This document shows, in pieces, positions 8,385 through 15,889 of a stretch of DNA of 20,360 nt. The translations under genes and the position numbers were made by a program. The notes beneath the pieces are model-generated. The model did not search any database, was not told where the DNA came from, and saw nothing but the letters and a program-made list of their open reading frames with translations. The number at the start of each line of letters is the position of its first letter. The stretch's first letter is position 1. Source of the stretch: Pseudomonadota bacterium (GTDB lineage: Bacteria > Pseudomonadota > Gammaproteobacteria > Burkholderiales > Burkholderiaceae_C). The DNA is taken from positions 1-20,360 of the forward strand of contig JAFAGF010000058.1 of assembly GCA_023422975.1 (NCBI GenBank), read 5' to 3'.

Positions 8385-8498
8385 CAAGCTATGTGCCACC
8401 TTTATCCAATGGACTACAAAACAATGAACATCTAAACCTCACGCGCTTTACTGAAAACTCTTCGTTTGTTTGGCATGCAAAGTGCTTATCACCAACAT

Positions 8499-8522
8499 CT
8501 TGTATACAAATAGGTATTCATC
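8499..8522. promoter_or_regulatory. Tandem 12-bp operator boxes abutting the atzF start codon
   Basis: CTTGTATACAAA (8499-8510) contains the perfect 10-bp palindrome TTGTATACAA. It is followed directly by the weaker TAGGTATTCATC (8511-8522), which ends at the base before the ATG at 8523. The second box also holds the only ribosome-binding-like sequence for atzF (AGG at 8512-8514). Bound regulator would cover the translation start region, and because gntR follows atzF this box would give autoregulation. Confidence 0.65.
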
Positions 8523-10319
8523 ATGCTGATTGGCACATTCGACGATTGGAAGCGCGCCTACGAAGAGGGCGCAGACCCGGCTGCCTTGCTGGAGCAGCAG
8601 CGCCAGGCTTTGCAGACAGATGACACGGCGTGGATCAGCATTGCCACGGCCGCACAACTGCAGTCCCAAATCGACGCGCTCATGGCACTCGAAGCCACGG
8701 TAGGCCGCACGCAGCTGCCTTTGTATGGCATTCCATTTGCGGTCAAGGACAACATTGATGTGGCGGGCTTTGCCACCACTGCAGCCTGCCCTGCATTTGC
8801 CCACGATGCACTGCACGATGCCGAAGCTGTGAAGCGCCTCAAACAAGCCGGTGCCATCGTGTTGGGTAAGACCAACTTAGACCAGTTTGCCACCGGCTTG
8901 GTCGGCACACGTTCACCGTACGGCGTGGTGCCCAACACCTTTGACAGCAACCTCATTTCGGGTGGTTCCAGCTCCGGTTCCGCATCGGTGGTCGCGCGCG
9001 GTTTGGTACCGTTTGCGCTGTCGACTGACACCGCCGGTTCGGGCCGTGTGCCCGCTGCGTTCAATCAAATCGTGGGCCTCAAGCCCACGCCCGGTGCTGT
9101 GCCTAGCACTGGTTTGGTGCCAGCCTGCCGCACGCTCGATTGCATTGGCGTGCTGGCCCTGAATGTGGCCGATAGCGCGCTGGTGATGAGCCTCATGGAA
9201 GGCACAGATGGCGTCGACAGCTATGCGCGTTCACGCCCATTTGTGGACAAGCCACAGGCGCTGTCCAGCCTGCGTGTGGCCGTGCCAGATGAACGCAAAC
9301 TTTCGGCCGATTACGAAGCTGCATTCACAGCCTTTATTGAGCGCTTGCAGTCCCAAACTGTCGGTGTGCAAACGCTGGCTTTTGATACGCTGTTTGAGGT
9401 AGCCAATCTGCTGTATTACGGCCCTTGGGTGGCGGAGCGCGTGGTCGGTGCGCGCAGCATTTATGAGCAGCAGCCTGAAGCGCTGTTGCCTGTGATTCAG
9501 CAGGTGCTGGACGTGCACCAGCGCTTTAACGCAGCCGACACTTTTGCTGCGCAATACAAGCTGCAAGACTTGAAACAACAGGCCGAAAAAATCTGGGACA
9601 TGGTCGATGTGCTTTGCGTGCCCAGCGCTCCGCGCCACCCTTCGATTGCCGAAGTGCAAGCAGGCCCCATCGCGGTGAATTCCGAGATGGGCACGTACAC
9701 CAATTTTGTGAATTTGCTGGGTTGGTCAGCGATTGCGATTCCTGCATCCCAACTGCCCAATGGACTACCCTTTGGCATTACCTTGATTGCCCCCGCATGG
9801 CGCGAACCCGACTTGGTACGCTGGGCACAGCAACTGGAAGCGCAGGCCAATCTGTGCGCAGGCGCAACCGGCTTGCGCAGCAGCGCCACAGCGCCTTTAC
9901 CGGCATGGCGCGTTCCCACGCAGGGCGAGACCCTCGCCTTGGCGGTGGTGGGTGCGCATCTGCGCGGCATGCCGCTCAACCATGAGCTACAAGCCTGCGG
10001 TGCGCGCTTTCGAGAGGCCACCCACACGGCACCCCACTATCGCCTGTATGCCCTGCAGGGCACCGTGCCGGCCAAGCCCGGGCTGGCACAAGTCAGCGAT
10101 GCGGCACAGGGTGTTGCTATTGCCGTGGAAGTGTGGGACGTGCCGCTGGCACATTGGGGCCGCTTTATGGCCGGTGTACCAGCCCCTTTGGGCATTGGCA
10201 CGGTGCGCTTGCAGGACGGGCGCAGCGTGAAAGGTTTTATCTGCGAAGGCTTTGCGCTGGCACAGGCCCAAGACATCTCCGAGTTTGGCGGCTGGCGCGC
10301 CTATTGCAAGGCCCAGTAA
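8523..10319 (+). CDS. atzF: Allophanate hydrolase (AtzF type)
   Basis: The enzyme converts allophanate to ammonia and N-carboxylated products that decay to CO2, the last step of biuret, triuret and cyanurate degradation. The 598-residue length fits stand-alone AtzF. Residues 1 to about 440 are an amidase-signature domain with the Ser-cisSer-Lys triad: Lys75 (VKDN), cis-Ser149 (SGGSSSGSA) and nucleophile Ser173 (STDTAGSGR). The 24-residue Ser-Ser spacing matches the family. The C-terminal domain (about 455-598) begins AVVGAHLRGMPLNHEL and ends in FICEGFALAQAQDISEFGGWRAY, characteristic of the AtzF/Dur1 C-terminal domain that processes the carboxylated intermediate. There is no urea carboxylase domain, so the source of allophanate must be another enzyme, most simply the BiuH-type protein across the divergent promoter. 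It is followed 65 nt later by the regulator gene. Confidence 0.93.
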   Translation: MLIGTFDDWKRAYEEGADPAALLEQQRQALQTDDTAWISIATAAQLQSQIDALMALEATVGRTQLPLYGIPFAVKDNIDVAGFATTAACPAFAHDALHDAEAVKRLKQAGAIVLGKTNLDQFATGLVGTRSPYGVVPNTFDSNLISGGSSSGSASVVARGLVPFALSTDTAGSGRVPAAFNQIVGLKPTPGAVPSTGLVPACRTLDCIGVLALNVADSALVMSLMEGTDGVDSYARSRPFVDKPQALSSLRVAVPDERKLSADYEAAFTAFIERLQSQTVGVQTLAFDTLFEVANLLYYGPWVAERVVGARSIYEQQPEALLPVIQQVLDVHQRFNAADTFAAQYKLQDLKQQAEKIWDMVDVLCVPSAPRHPSIAEVQAGPIAVNSEMGTYTNFVNLLGWSAIAIPASQLPNGLPFGITLIAPAWREPDLVRWAQQLEAQANLCAGATGLRSSATAPLPAWRVPTQGETLALAVVGAHLRGMPLNHELQACGARFREATHTAPHYRLYALQGTVPAKPGLAQVSDAAQGVAIAVEVWDVPLAHWGRFMAGVPAPLGIGTVRLQDGRSVKGFICEGFALAQAQDISEFGGWRAYCKAQ

Positions 10320-10384
10320 TGCCCCGAAAGCGCGCGGCTTCCCGTGCGCTGCCGCGTTCTAGATGATCCCTGAGGAACCCCTGT

Positions 10385-11071
10385 ATGTCTGCTACCAGCC
10401 TTGCTTCTGTCGCGTATGAAAAATTGCGCCAGGCCCTGGACAATTTTCATTACGTGCCCGGAGACCGTTTCAGTGAAAGCGAGGTGGGCCAGCAACTGGG
10501 CATGAGCCGCACGCCCGTGCGCGAAGCCTTGGTACGGCTGCAGCGCGAAGGCTATATCTCCGTTTTTCCGAAGATGGGCTGGGTGGTCAACCAGCTGGAC
10601 TTTGCCGTGTTTGAGCAGCTGTATGACGTGCGTGCGGTGCTGGAATGCGCTGCGGTGGACTTGCTGGTGGCTGCACCAGACCTTGCACCACGGCTGCATG
10701 CACTGACCGCGCTGTGGTGCATTCCGGTTGCAGATCGGCTGTCGGAAAAAAGCGTGGTTTCACGCCATGATGAGAACTTTCACATGGCTTTGCTGCAGGC
10801 TTGCGGCAACTTGGAGATGGCGCGCATTCACCGCGATATCACCGACCGCATTCGCATCGTTCGACGCCTGGAATTCACGCGCGACTACCGCATTGATGTG
10901 ACCTATGACGAGCACAGCCGCATTCTGCAAGCGCTGCTGCAACGTGATGGTTTGCAAGCCAAGGTTTTGCTGCAAAAGCACATCCGTGTCAGCCGTGATG
11001 AGGTCAAAAACATCACCCTGCACATGCTGCAAAATGCCAAGCAAAAAGTGGTGCTAGCGCTTGCAGAATAA
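10385..11071 (+). CDS. GntR-family transcriptional regulator, FCD subfamily
   Basis: The protein has 228 residues. An N-terminal winged helix-turn-helix (about residues 8-70) contains SESEVGQQLGMSRTPVREALVRLQREGYI. The C-terminal helical FCD domain carries HDENFHMALLQACGN and a later YDEHSRILQAL, where Asp/His residues normally coordinate a metal beside the effector pocket. FCD regulators are typically repressors released by a pathway metabolite. Its gene lies downstream of atzF on the same strand and is probably co-transcribed. Near-palindromic GTATAC-core boxes in front of atzF, the BMP-type operon and the TauA-like operon are plausible targets, which would make it the local regulator of the whole island. 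The effector is unknown; biuret, allophanate or triuret are candidates. The 65-nt gap before it shows no separate promoter that I can defend. Confidence 0.9.
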   Translation: MSATSLASVAYEKLRQALDNFHYVPGDRFSESEVGQQLGMSRTPVREALVRLQREGYISVFPKMGWVVNQLDFAVFEQLYDVRAVLECAAVDLLVAAPDLAPRLHALTALWCIPVADRLSEKSVVSRHDENFHMALLQACGNLEMARIHRDITDRIRIVRRLEFTRDYRIDVTYDEHSRILQALLQRDGLQAKVLLQKHIRVSRDEVKNITLHMLQNAKQKVVLALAE

Positions 11072-11083
11072 GCGCCAGCAGCT
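11072..11083 (-). repeat. Copy of an AGCTRYTRGCGY intergenic motif
   Basis: The minus strand reads AGCTGCTGGCGC, directly after the gntR stop codon. The 72-nt gap between gntR and the convergent alpha/beta hydrolase gene contains no clear terminator hairpin. Confidence 0.35.
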
Positions 11084-11143
11084 ACCAAAAATTTATTCGT
11101 ACTGAGAACTTTTGACTTGCCGATCTGCGTGTTGGGTAGCGAT

Positions 11144-11956
11144 TCAGCGATACGCCAGCAAAGCATCGAGCAAAGCGCCATCGGGCTGCGCCAAGGCATT
11201 CAAAATACTGAAATGGTCTGCGCCATGTATCGGCAACAACGCATCTTGTGGCAAGCCTTGGCGGTACTGCGCAAACGCCTGGCTTTGCCGTTGCAGCTGC
11301 ACCAGCTCGGCCGTGCCATACGCAGTGATAAAGGGTTTGTGCACCACCGGCAAACGCAGCGGGCTGAGCAGTTGCACTTCGGTGTCTGACAGCTGCAGCG
11401 CTGCATTCAAAGCGTTGTGCTGGATGGGGCCGAGGTCATAGATGCCGCTGATGCCCAGGCCAGCCACCACACCCGGTGCATGCAAGCCCATGGCCGTCAG
11501 ATGCCCGCCTGCCGACCAGCCACACAGCAGCAAACGATCGGCACCACCTTGTTGCAGCGCATGGACACGCACTGCTGCAATGCCGTGCAACACCTCTTGC
11601 ACGATCTGCGTCAGCGTGGCCTGCGGTGCCAAGGTGTAGCCCAGCAATGCTGCATTCAAGCCATTTTTCAGCGCACCTTCGGCCACAAAACGGAAGGTGT
11701 TTTTGTGCCGCATTTGCCAGTAGCCACCATGAATAAATAGCAGAGTAGCCGCGCCATGGGATCCTTGAAAAAAATCAAATTGCTGCCGTGCTTGCGGCCC
11801 GTACACCACATCGAGATGGCCCTTGGTGTGCTGCACCAGCGCGGCACTGCGCGCTTCAAAATCGGCCAGTTGTGCAGCGCTGTTGGTGACGGCGCTGGTG
11901 TTGTCATAGGCAGCCTTGCGCGCTGCCGCATTCAGGTGCAACAAATGATCCAGCAT
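11144..11956 (-). CDS. Alpha/beta hydrolase, esterase/kynurenine formamidase-like
   Basis: This 270-residue protein has the oxyanion-hole motif HGGYWQ (76-81), nucleophile Ser148 in GWSAGGH and a C-terminal His248 in HGADHFS. The acid is probably Glu217 or a nearby residue in GTAELV. The pattern resembles BD-FAE and arylformamidase-like hydrolases; no signal peptide is seen, so it is cytoplasmic. It is the last gene of the TauA-like importer operon, and its ATG overlaps the ATPase stop (TGATG); a GTG one codon earlier is also possible. The substrate is unknown. Context suggests an ester, N-formyl or N-acyl compound brought in by that importer. It should not be read as proven kynurenine formamidase, because no tryptophan-pathway gene is near. 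Confidence 0.78.
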   Translation of the reverse strand: MLDHLLHLNAAARKAAYDNTSAVTNSAAQLADFEARSAALVQHTKGHLDVVYGPQARQQFDFFQGSHGAATLLFIHGGYWQMRHKNTFRFVAEGALKNGLNAALLGYTLAPQATLTQIVQEVLHGIAAVRVHALQQGGADRLLLCGWSAGGHLTAMGLHAPGVVAGLGISGIYDLGPIQHNALNAALQLSDTEVQLLSPLRLPVVHKPFITAYGTAELVQLQRQSQAFAQYRQGLPQDALLPIHGADHFSILNALAQPDGALLDALLAYR

Positions 11957-12756
11957 CACGCCGCTTTCGTGTGGTGGGCCACGTGGCTGCTGAGCATCTC
12001 TGTCAGCTCCTGCCGCACTGCATTGAATTCCGGCGCGGTGATATGGCGCGGACGCTCCAGCGGAATGCGGTAGTCGCGCTCCACCCGGCCAGGGCCTGCG
12101 GTCATGACCACCACACGGTCTGCCATCAGCACCGCTTCTTCTACGGCGTGGGTCACAAAGATCACGGTGAGCTTGGTTTTGGCCCAGATGTCCAGCAGCT
12201 CCTGTTGCAGCACCTCGCGTGTGAGCGCATCCAGGGCGCCAAAGGGTTCATCCATCAACAGCACTTCACAGTCGTTGGCCAGCGCACGCGCAATCGATAC
12301 GCGCTGCTTCATTCCGCCAGAGAGCTGGTTGGGAAAGTGATCCGCAAACTTGGTCAGGCCCACCATGTTCAAGTAGTAGCTGGACACTTCTTGCAGCTTG
12401 GCCTCTGGCAGCCCACGTTGCTTGGGGCCGAAGGCAATGTTCTGGCGCACCGTGAGCCACGGAAACAGGCCATAGTCCTGAAACACCATCCCCCGGTCGG
12501 GGCCGGGTTCACTGATCGGCGTGTGGTACATCTTGGCTACACCAGTGGAGACTTTTTCAAAGCCCCCCATGATGCGCAGCAGCGTCGATTTACCGCAGCC
12601 AGATGCACCAATCAGACAAATGAATTCGCCCTTTTGGATCTGGAGATTCACATCTTTCAAGGCGTGAATCGGCCGGCCATTCAGGTGAAAGACTTTGCTG
12701 ACGTTGGCAATGTCCAGAATGGGGGCAGGAGTGCGGTGTGCAAGGATTTCAGACAT
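11956..12756 (-). CDS. ABC importer ATPase, SsuB/TauB-like
   Basis: This single-domain ATPase of 266 residues has Walker A GASGCGKST at 50-58, Q-loop FQDYGLFPW, signature LSGGMKQRVSIARAL, Walker B VLLMDEPFGALD and the H-loop VTHAVEEA. It belongs to the nitrate/sulfonate/taurine importer class. The frame is open upstream to 12852, but ATG at 12756 is chosen because the family N-terminus begins shortly after it and it overlaps the permease stop by only 8 nt. It partners the permease at 12749-13651 and the binding protein at 13735-14679. No sulfonate oxygenase or nitrate reductase gene accompanies it, so sulfonate or nitrate as substrate is not supported. Confidence 0.93.
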   Translation of the reverse strand: MSEILAHRTPAPILDIANVSKVFHLNGRPIHALKDVNLQIQKGEFICLIGASGCGKSTLLRIMGGFEKVSTGVAKMYHTPISEPGPDRGMVFQDYGLFPWLTVRQNIAFGPKQRGLPEAKLQEVSSYYLNMVGLTKFADHFPNQLSGGMKQRVSIARALANDCEVLLMDEPFGALDALTREVLQQELLDIWAKTKLTVIFVTHAVEEAVLMADRVVVMTAGPGRVERDYRIPLERPRHITAPEFNAVRQELTEMLSSHVAHHTKAA

Positions 12757-13651
12757 TGTGCTGCGGGCTCCACTTGAGCAAACGGTTATTGAGGATGACC
12801 AGCAAACGGTCGGTGACAAAGCCGGTGAAGCCGATGACGACCATGCCCGCAATCACCACATCCGTGCGCGAGAGCATGCGCCCGTCCATGATGGCGGCCC
12901 CCAGACCTTCGGGCACGCCTGTCATCTCGCCCACCACGATCAGAAACCATGCAATGCCATGCCCCAGGCGCAGGCCGTTAAAGATGGAAGGCATGGCCGC
13001 GGGCAGCACCACTTGGCGGAACATCGAAGTGCCCTTGCAGCCCAGCATGGCTGCCGCTTCAAACAGGCGCGGCTCCACCGACTTCACACCAAAGGTGGTG
13101 TTGATGACGATGGGAAAGAACGCGCCCAAGAACACCAAGAAGATGGCGGCATTGGGGCCCACCCCAAAAAAGATCATGGACAGGGGCAGCCAAGCAGTGA
13201 CCGGCACGGGGCGCAGCATTTGCAGCGTAGGGTCGACAAAACGGCGTATGGCCGCGTTTTTGCCAATCACCAAGCCCAAGGGAATGCCCACCAGCGCCGC
13301 CAATGCAAAAGCCCCATAGACCCGCGACATGGATTGCAGCCAGTGCACGCCCAGGGTTTCGCTGAAGGCATCGTCATAGATGCCGCCAAACGCGAAGTCC
13401 CACAGCATCAACCCCACTTCCTTGGGTGAAGGAATCAGCATGGTTCCGCTGGCACGCACCGCAACATCCCAGGCCAGCAGCAGCAACAAGGGCAGCACAG
13501 CAGGCACCAGCCAGGTGGTCATCCAGACTTTGGCAACGCTGGGCTGGGGCGGCACCATAAGTTCAGCGACACATGCCGCCGCCGCACGGTCTGGCGCTGC
13601 CGCAGTGTCTGGTGCTTCGCGCACGTGGGGGTCAAGGGTGGAAGAGGACAT
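12749..13651 (-). CDS. ABC importer permease, SsuC/TauC-like
   Basis: This 300-residue BPD_transp_1 membrane protein has a proline- and alanine-rich cytoplasmic N-terminus of about 40 residues, then about six membrane segments. The coupling EAA-type motif is EAAAMLGCKGTSMFRQVVLPAAMPSIFNGLR, followed by GEMTGVPEGLGAAIMDGR as in SsuC and TauC. Start 13651 (MSSST) is preferred over an upstream TTG at 13675; the ribosome binding site is weak (GGAA about 10 nt away). The gap to the binding-protein gene is 83 nt. It works with the ATPase that follows it. Confidence 0.91.
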   Translation of the reverse strand: MSSSTLDPHVREAPDTAAAPDRAAAACVAELMVPPQPSVAKVWMTTWLVPAVLPLLLLLAWDVAVRASGTMLIPSPKEVGLMLWDFAFGGIYDDAFSETLGVHWLQSMSRVYGAFALAALVGIPLGLVIGKNAAIRRFVDPTLQMLRPVPVTAWLPLSMIFFGVGPNAAIFLVFLGAFFPIVINTTFGVKSVEPRLFEAAAMLGCKGTSMFRQVVLPAAMPSIFNGLRLGHGIAWFLIVVGEMTGVPEGLGAAIMDGRMLSRTDVVIAGMVVIGFTGFVTDRLLVILNNRLLKWSPQHNV

Positions 13652-13734
13652 GGCAAAAATTCCAAAAACTGGCAAAAAGCACGATCAAACATGTGCCAGC
13701 GCAGCAGCCATCACCGCCACTGCGCTGCTGCGCG

Positions 13735-14679
13735 TTACTGCGGGTTCAAGCCGGTCACGATGAAGCTGCTGTAGTCGGGCAGCTTGCGGATTTGCTTGCG
13801 CTCCAGCATCAACGCACCGTAGTACTTGCTGCGCTTGATCCAGTCTTCATCAATCTTCCATGTCAGCTCTACGTTCTCAGCGGCCAGATTGGCTACGTCG
13901 GCAGGAAAGCCCAGCTTGGCACCGGCCATCTGCACCAGTTCGTTGCGATGGGCCATAGCGTATTCCGATGCCTTGCGGTGAATGTCCAGAAACACCTTGG
14001 TCAGTTCCGCATCTTTCTTGACCGTATCGGCATGCGTGGTCATCACCATGTTCACCTTGCCGGTGGGAGTGGAGTAGGGGAACTCCAGCACCTTGCCGAC
14101 GCCGCGCGTCACGCTGATGGAGGGGCCGGGCTCGGCACCCACGTAGGCGTCAATGTCGCCGCGCTCCAAAGCGCCCGCCATCTCACTGAAGGACACACGC
14201 ACGGACTTCACATCCTTGATGGTCATGCCTTCGGACTGCAGGCGGTCGTTGAACACCGCCTCCTGGGTGGAGCCGGGCAAGATGCCAATGCGCTTGCCTT
14301 TCAGCGCTGTGAAGCTGCCAATGCCGCTGTTTTTGCCCACCACAATCGCCATGCCGCCATTACAGGTGGGGGCGACGATGACTACCGGCTCACCCGCAGC
14401 AGCCCCCAGCGTGGCTGCGGCCAGGCCATAGGTGCCAAAGTCCACCGATTTGGTGACCACCGCATTTTTTCCATCGGTCGGAGTCTCAAACGGAATCACT
14501 TCAATCTTGTAGCCCGCCGGGGTGAATTTGTCATAGAAGTAGGGCGTGATGCCATGAATCAGCTTGAGTGTGCCCACCTTGATGACCTTGTCCTGCGCGT
14601 GTGCCACTGTGGGTGCAGCCACTGACAAAGCCAGTGCAGAAGAGGTCAGAGAAGCGAGCAAAAGGCGGCGAGACAGCAT
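13735..14679 (-). CDS. ABC importer substrate-binding protein, NMT1/TauA/SsuA-like
   Basis: This 314-residue periplasmic protein has a Sec signal peptide: MLSRR, a hydrophobic core, and cleavage probably after VAHA near residue 28. The mature part follows the NMT1/SsuA pattern: IKVGTL, DFGTYGLAAATLGAAAGEPVVIVAP, ALKGKRIGILPGSTQEAVF and ERGDIDAYVGAEPGPS. Start 14679 is chosen over an upstream in-frame start at 14760 because AAAGGA lies 6 nt before it and the signal peptide begins there. It is the first gene of the second importer operon. Members of this family bind sulfonates, nitrate, thiamine precursors, phthalates and many others, so the ligand is open. Shared operator boxes with the biuret genes suggest a related nitrogen compound. 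Confidence 0.9.
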   Translation of the reverse strand: MLSRRLLLASLTSSALALSVAAPTVAHAQDKVIKVGTLKLIHGITPYFYDKFTPAGYKIEVIPFETPTDGKNAVVTKSVDFGTYGLAAATLGAAAGEPVVIVAPTCNGGMAIVVGKNSGIGSFTALKGKRIGILPGSTQEAVFNDRLQSEGMTIKDVKSVRVSFSEMAGALERGDIDAYVGAEPGPSISVTRGVGKVLEFPYSTPTGKVNMVMTTHADTVKKDAELTKVFLDIHRKASEYAMAHRNELVQMAGAKLGFPADVANLAAENVELTWKIDEDWIKRSKYYGALMLERKQIRKLPDYSSFIVTGLNPQ

Positions 14680-14723
14680 GGCAAATCCTTTGTGATTGAA
14701 GGCCAGATAAAAAGCGTGCCGCG

Positions 14724-14747
14724 CTTGAATACAAGCTAGTACACAAG
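14724..14747. promoter_or_regulatory. Tandem 12-bp operator boxes upstream of the TauA-like operon
   Basis: CTTGAATACAAG (14724-14735) is followed directly by CTAGTACACAAG (14736-14747). Both share the G4, C9, A10, A11 and G12 positions of the boxes at 8373-8384 and 8499-8510, and the same 12-bp period. They lie 45-68 bp upstream of the ATG at 14679 and overlap a possible -10 element, which fits repression. Confidence 0.65.
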
Positions 14748-14764
14748 CACTTGAGAGCAATCAA
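14736..14764 (-). promoter_or_regulatory. Possible sigma70 promoter of the TauA-like operon
   Basis: On the minus strand TTGATT (14764-14759) and TACTAG (14741-14736) are separated by 17 nt, with a TGTG sequence just before the -10. The -10 match to consensus is poor (3 of 6), so this is a weak call, supported mainly by its position under the operator boxes. Confidence 0.3.
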
Positions 14765-14931
14765 TGCAAACGCCATGCCAGCTTTTCAGATGCTGCTCCA
14801 CATTGAAAAATGCCTGGGGTGCGCCTATTTATGGATGGCATGCACAGTCCGCGCACCATGAGTGCACGTTCCGTCGTCCCCATGCACCAGACTTGCGTGG
14901 AGGCCAGCATTTGCGAACACGTCCCACAGGC

Positions 14932-14962
14932 CGCTGGCACTGCAGGGCTTACGGTGCCAGCG
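14932..14962. repeat. Perfect 9-bp inverted repeat upstream of the PepSY gene
   Basis: CGCTGGCAC (14932-14940) and GTGCCAGCG (14954-14962) are separated by 13 nt and end 30 nt before the PepSY ATG. There is no T-run on either side, so it is not a typical terminator. It could be an operator for a dimeric regulator or a hairpin in the 5' leader. Confidence 0.6.
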
Positions 14963-14991
14963 TGATAACTTTGTTTGAAAGGATGCCAACC

Positions 14992-15522
14992 ATGACTCTC
15001 TCTGTCTCTACACGTTCCCTGTTTGCCGTCGCCGCCACCTGCCTGGCGCTGGGCGCACACGCCAAATCTCCCGCCCAGTGGCAAGCCCTGACCGCCCCCC
15101 TGAAGGTGAGTCTGGAACAGGCCGTTGCCCACGCCACCCAGGCTGTGCCGGGCAAAGTCATCGAGATTGAACTGGACGACGGCGAGGGCGCTGGTGTGCG
15201 CTATGAAGCCACTGTGCTGACCCCACAAAACGACAGCGTGGAAGTGTGGGTAGATGGCAGCAACGGCCAGGCACGCACACACCAAAACGATGGCAAGGCC
15301 AAGCGCAAAGACCTCGAACGTGCACAGGCCGCCAAAATCGATATCGTTCAGGCTGTTCAAGCTGCCAAGCGCCATACAGCCGGTCAGGCGGTCAAAGCAG
15401 AGCTGGATAACCACTGGGGTACGGTCAGCTACCAAGTTGATGTGCTGCAAGCCGACCACACCATCATGGAAGTCAAGCTCGATGCTGCCGATGGCAAAGT
15501 ACTGCGCGCCAAGCGTGATTAA
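14992..15522 (+). CDS. Secreted PepSY-domain protein
   Basis: This 176-residue protein has a Sec signal peptide (about 1-24, ending LGAHA). Two PepSY-like repeats follow. The first (about 35-95) contains VSLEQAVAHATQAVPGKVIEIELDDGEG and VEVWVDGSNGQ; the second (about 115-175) contains IDIVQAVQAAKRHTAGQAVKAELD and MEVKLDAADGKVL. PepSY domains are small secreted or membrane modules linked with protease inhibition or metal-responsive systems; the exact role is unknown. Start 14992 is chosen because AAGGA lies 9 nt upstream; an in-frame ATG at 14983 is too close to it. It heads a plus-strand group with the small membrane protein (40 nt gap) and the outer-membrane protein. Confidence 0.85.
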   Translation: MTLSVSTRSLFAVAATCLALGAHAKSPAQWQALTAPLKVSLEQAVAHATQAVPGKVIEIELDDGEGAGVRYEATVLTPQNDSVEVWVDGSNGQARTHQNDGKAKRKDLERAQAAKIDIVQAVQAAKRHTAGQAVKAELDNHWGTVSYQVDVLQADHTIMEVKLDAADGKVLRAKRD

Positions 15523-15562
15523 TCCTCTGTCTGTCTAACCACCGCTTGCGCGGTTGCCTGCC

Positions 15563-15880
15563 ATGTCCCCTGCCAAAGTTGCACTGATTGCTTTCCTTAC
15601 CGCCTTGCTGGGCTTGGCGGGGGGCTATTTTTTCTATGCCAACACCGTGGCGCGTTATGACACCACCAGCAGCGTCTGCGTGGCCATGCAAGAAGCCGTG
15701 AAAGCGCAGATGTTGACGCCGCAGCAAGTGCGCTCACTGGGTGTGTTGTCCGGCAGCACCCTCAAGCGCCAATACAGCTCGGTCGCCAGCAAACTGAGCA
15801 TCGCACCCGAAGCCGTGGCCAAGGCTTCCCCCGAATCGGTATGCAGCCAGTTTTTGGTGGGCGTACACCAGTCGCCATAA
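15563..15880 (+). CDS. Small membrane-anchored hypothetical protein
   Basis: This 105-residue protein has one N-terminal hydrophobic segment (about residues 6-26, VALIAFLTALLGLAGGYFFYA) and a short alanine-rich domain predicted to lie in the periplasm. Two cysteines (near residues 39 and 94) could form a disulfide. I do not recognise a family. Codon use and GC match the neighbours. Start 15563 ATG is preferred over an upstream TTG (15554). It follows the PepSY gene by 40 nt and precedes a hairpin at 15890-15918. Confidence 0.68.
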   Translation: MSPAKVALIAFLTALLGLAGGYFFYANTVARYDTTSSVCVAMQEAVKAQMLTPQQVRSLGVLSGSTLKRQYSSVASKLSIAPEAVAKASPESVCSQFLVGVHQSP

Positions 15881-15889
15881 CCTTTTATC

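Larger units (their letters stand above)
14680..14991. other. Divergent intergenic region between the TauA-like operon and the PepSY gene
   Basis: The left part holds the putative promoter and tandem operator of the TauA-like operon (14724-14764). The right part holds a perfect 9-bp inverted repeat (14932-14962) and the ribosome binding site AAGGA (14978-14982) of the PepSY gene. An open frame extends the PepSY reading frame upstream to 14764 but lacks coding character. No RNA gene was recognised. Confidence 0.6.

Noticed and set aside
10171..10182. CCGGTGTACCAG, similar to the operator boxes, inside atzF
   Set aside because: Single copy, inside conserved coding sequence, and without the adjacent 12-bp partner seen at the three promoters.
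13573..14625. 350-codon plus-strand frame opposite the TauA-like binding protein
   Set aside because: Antisense shadow; the minus strand has a signal peptide, ribosome binding site and NMT1/SsuA motifs.
11956..14679. Taurine or alkanesulfonate utilisation system
   Set aside because: The importer is of the Tau/Ssu class, but there is no TauD, SsuD or SsuE gene nearby, so sulfonate use is not supported.
14761..15459. 232-codon minus-strand frame opposite the PepSY gene
   Set aside because: The plus strand encodes a signal peptide and two PepSY repeats with a proper ribosome binding site; the minus frame has no recognisable features.
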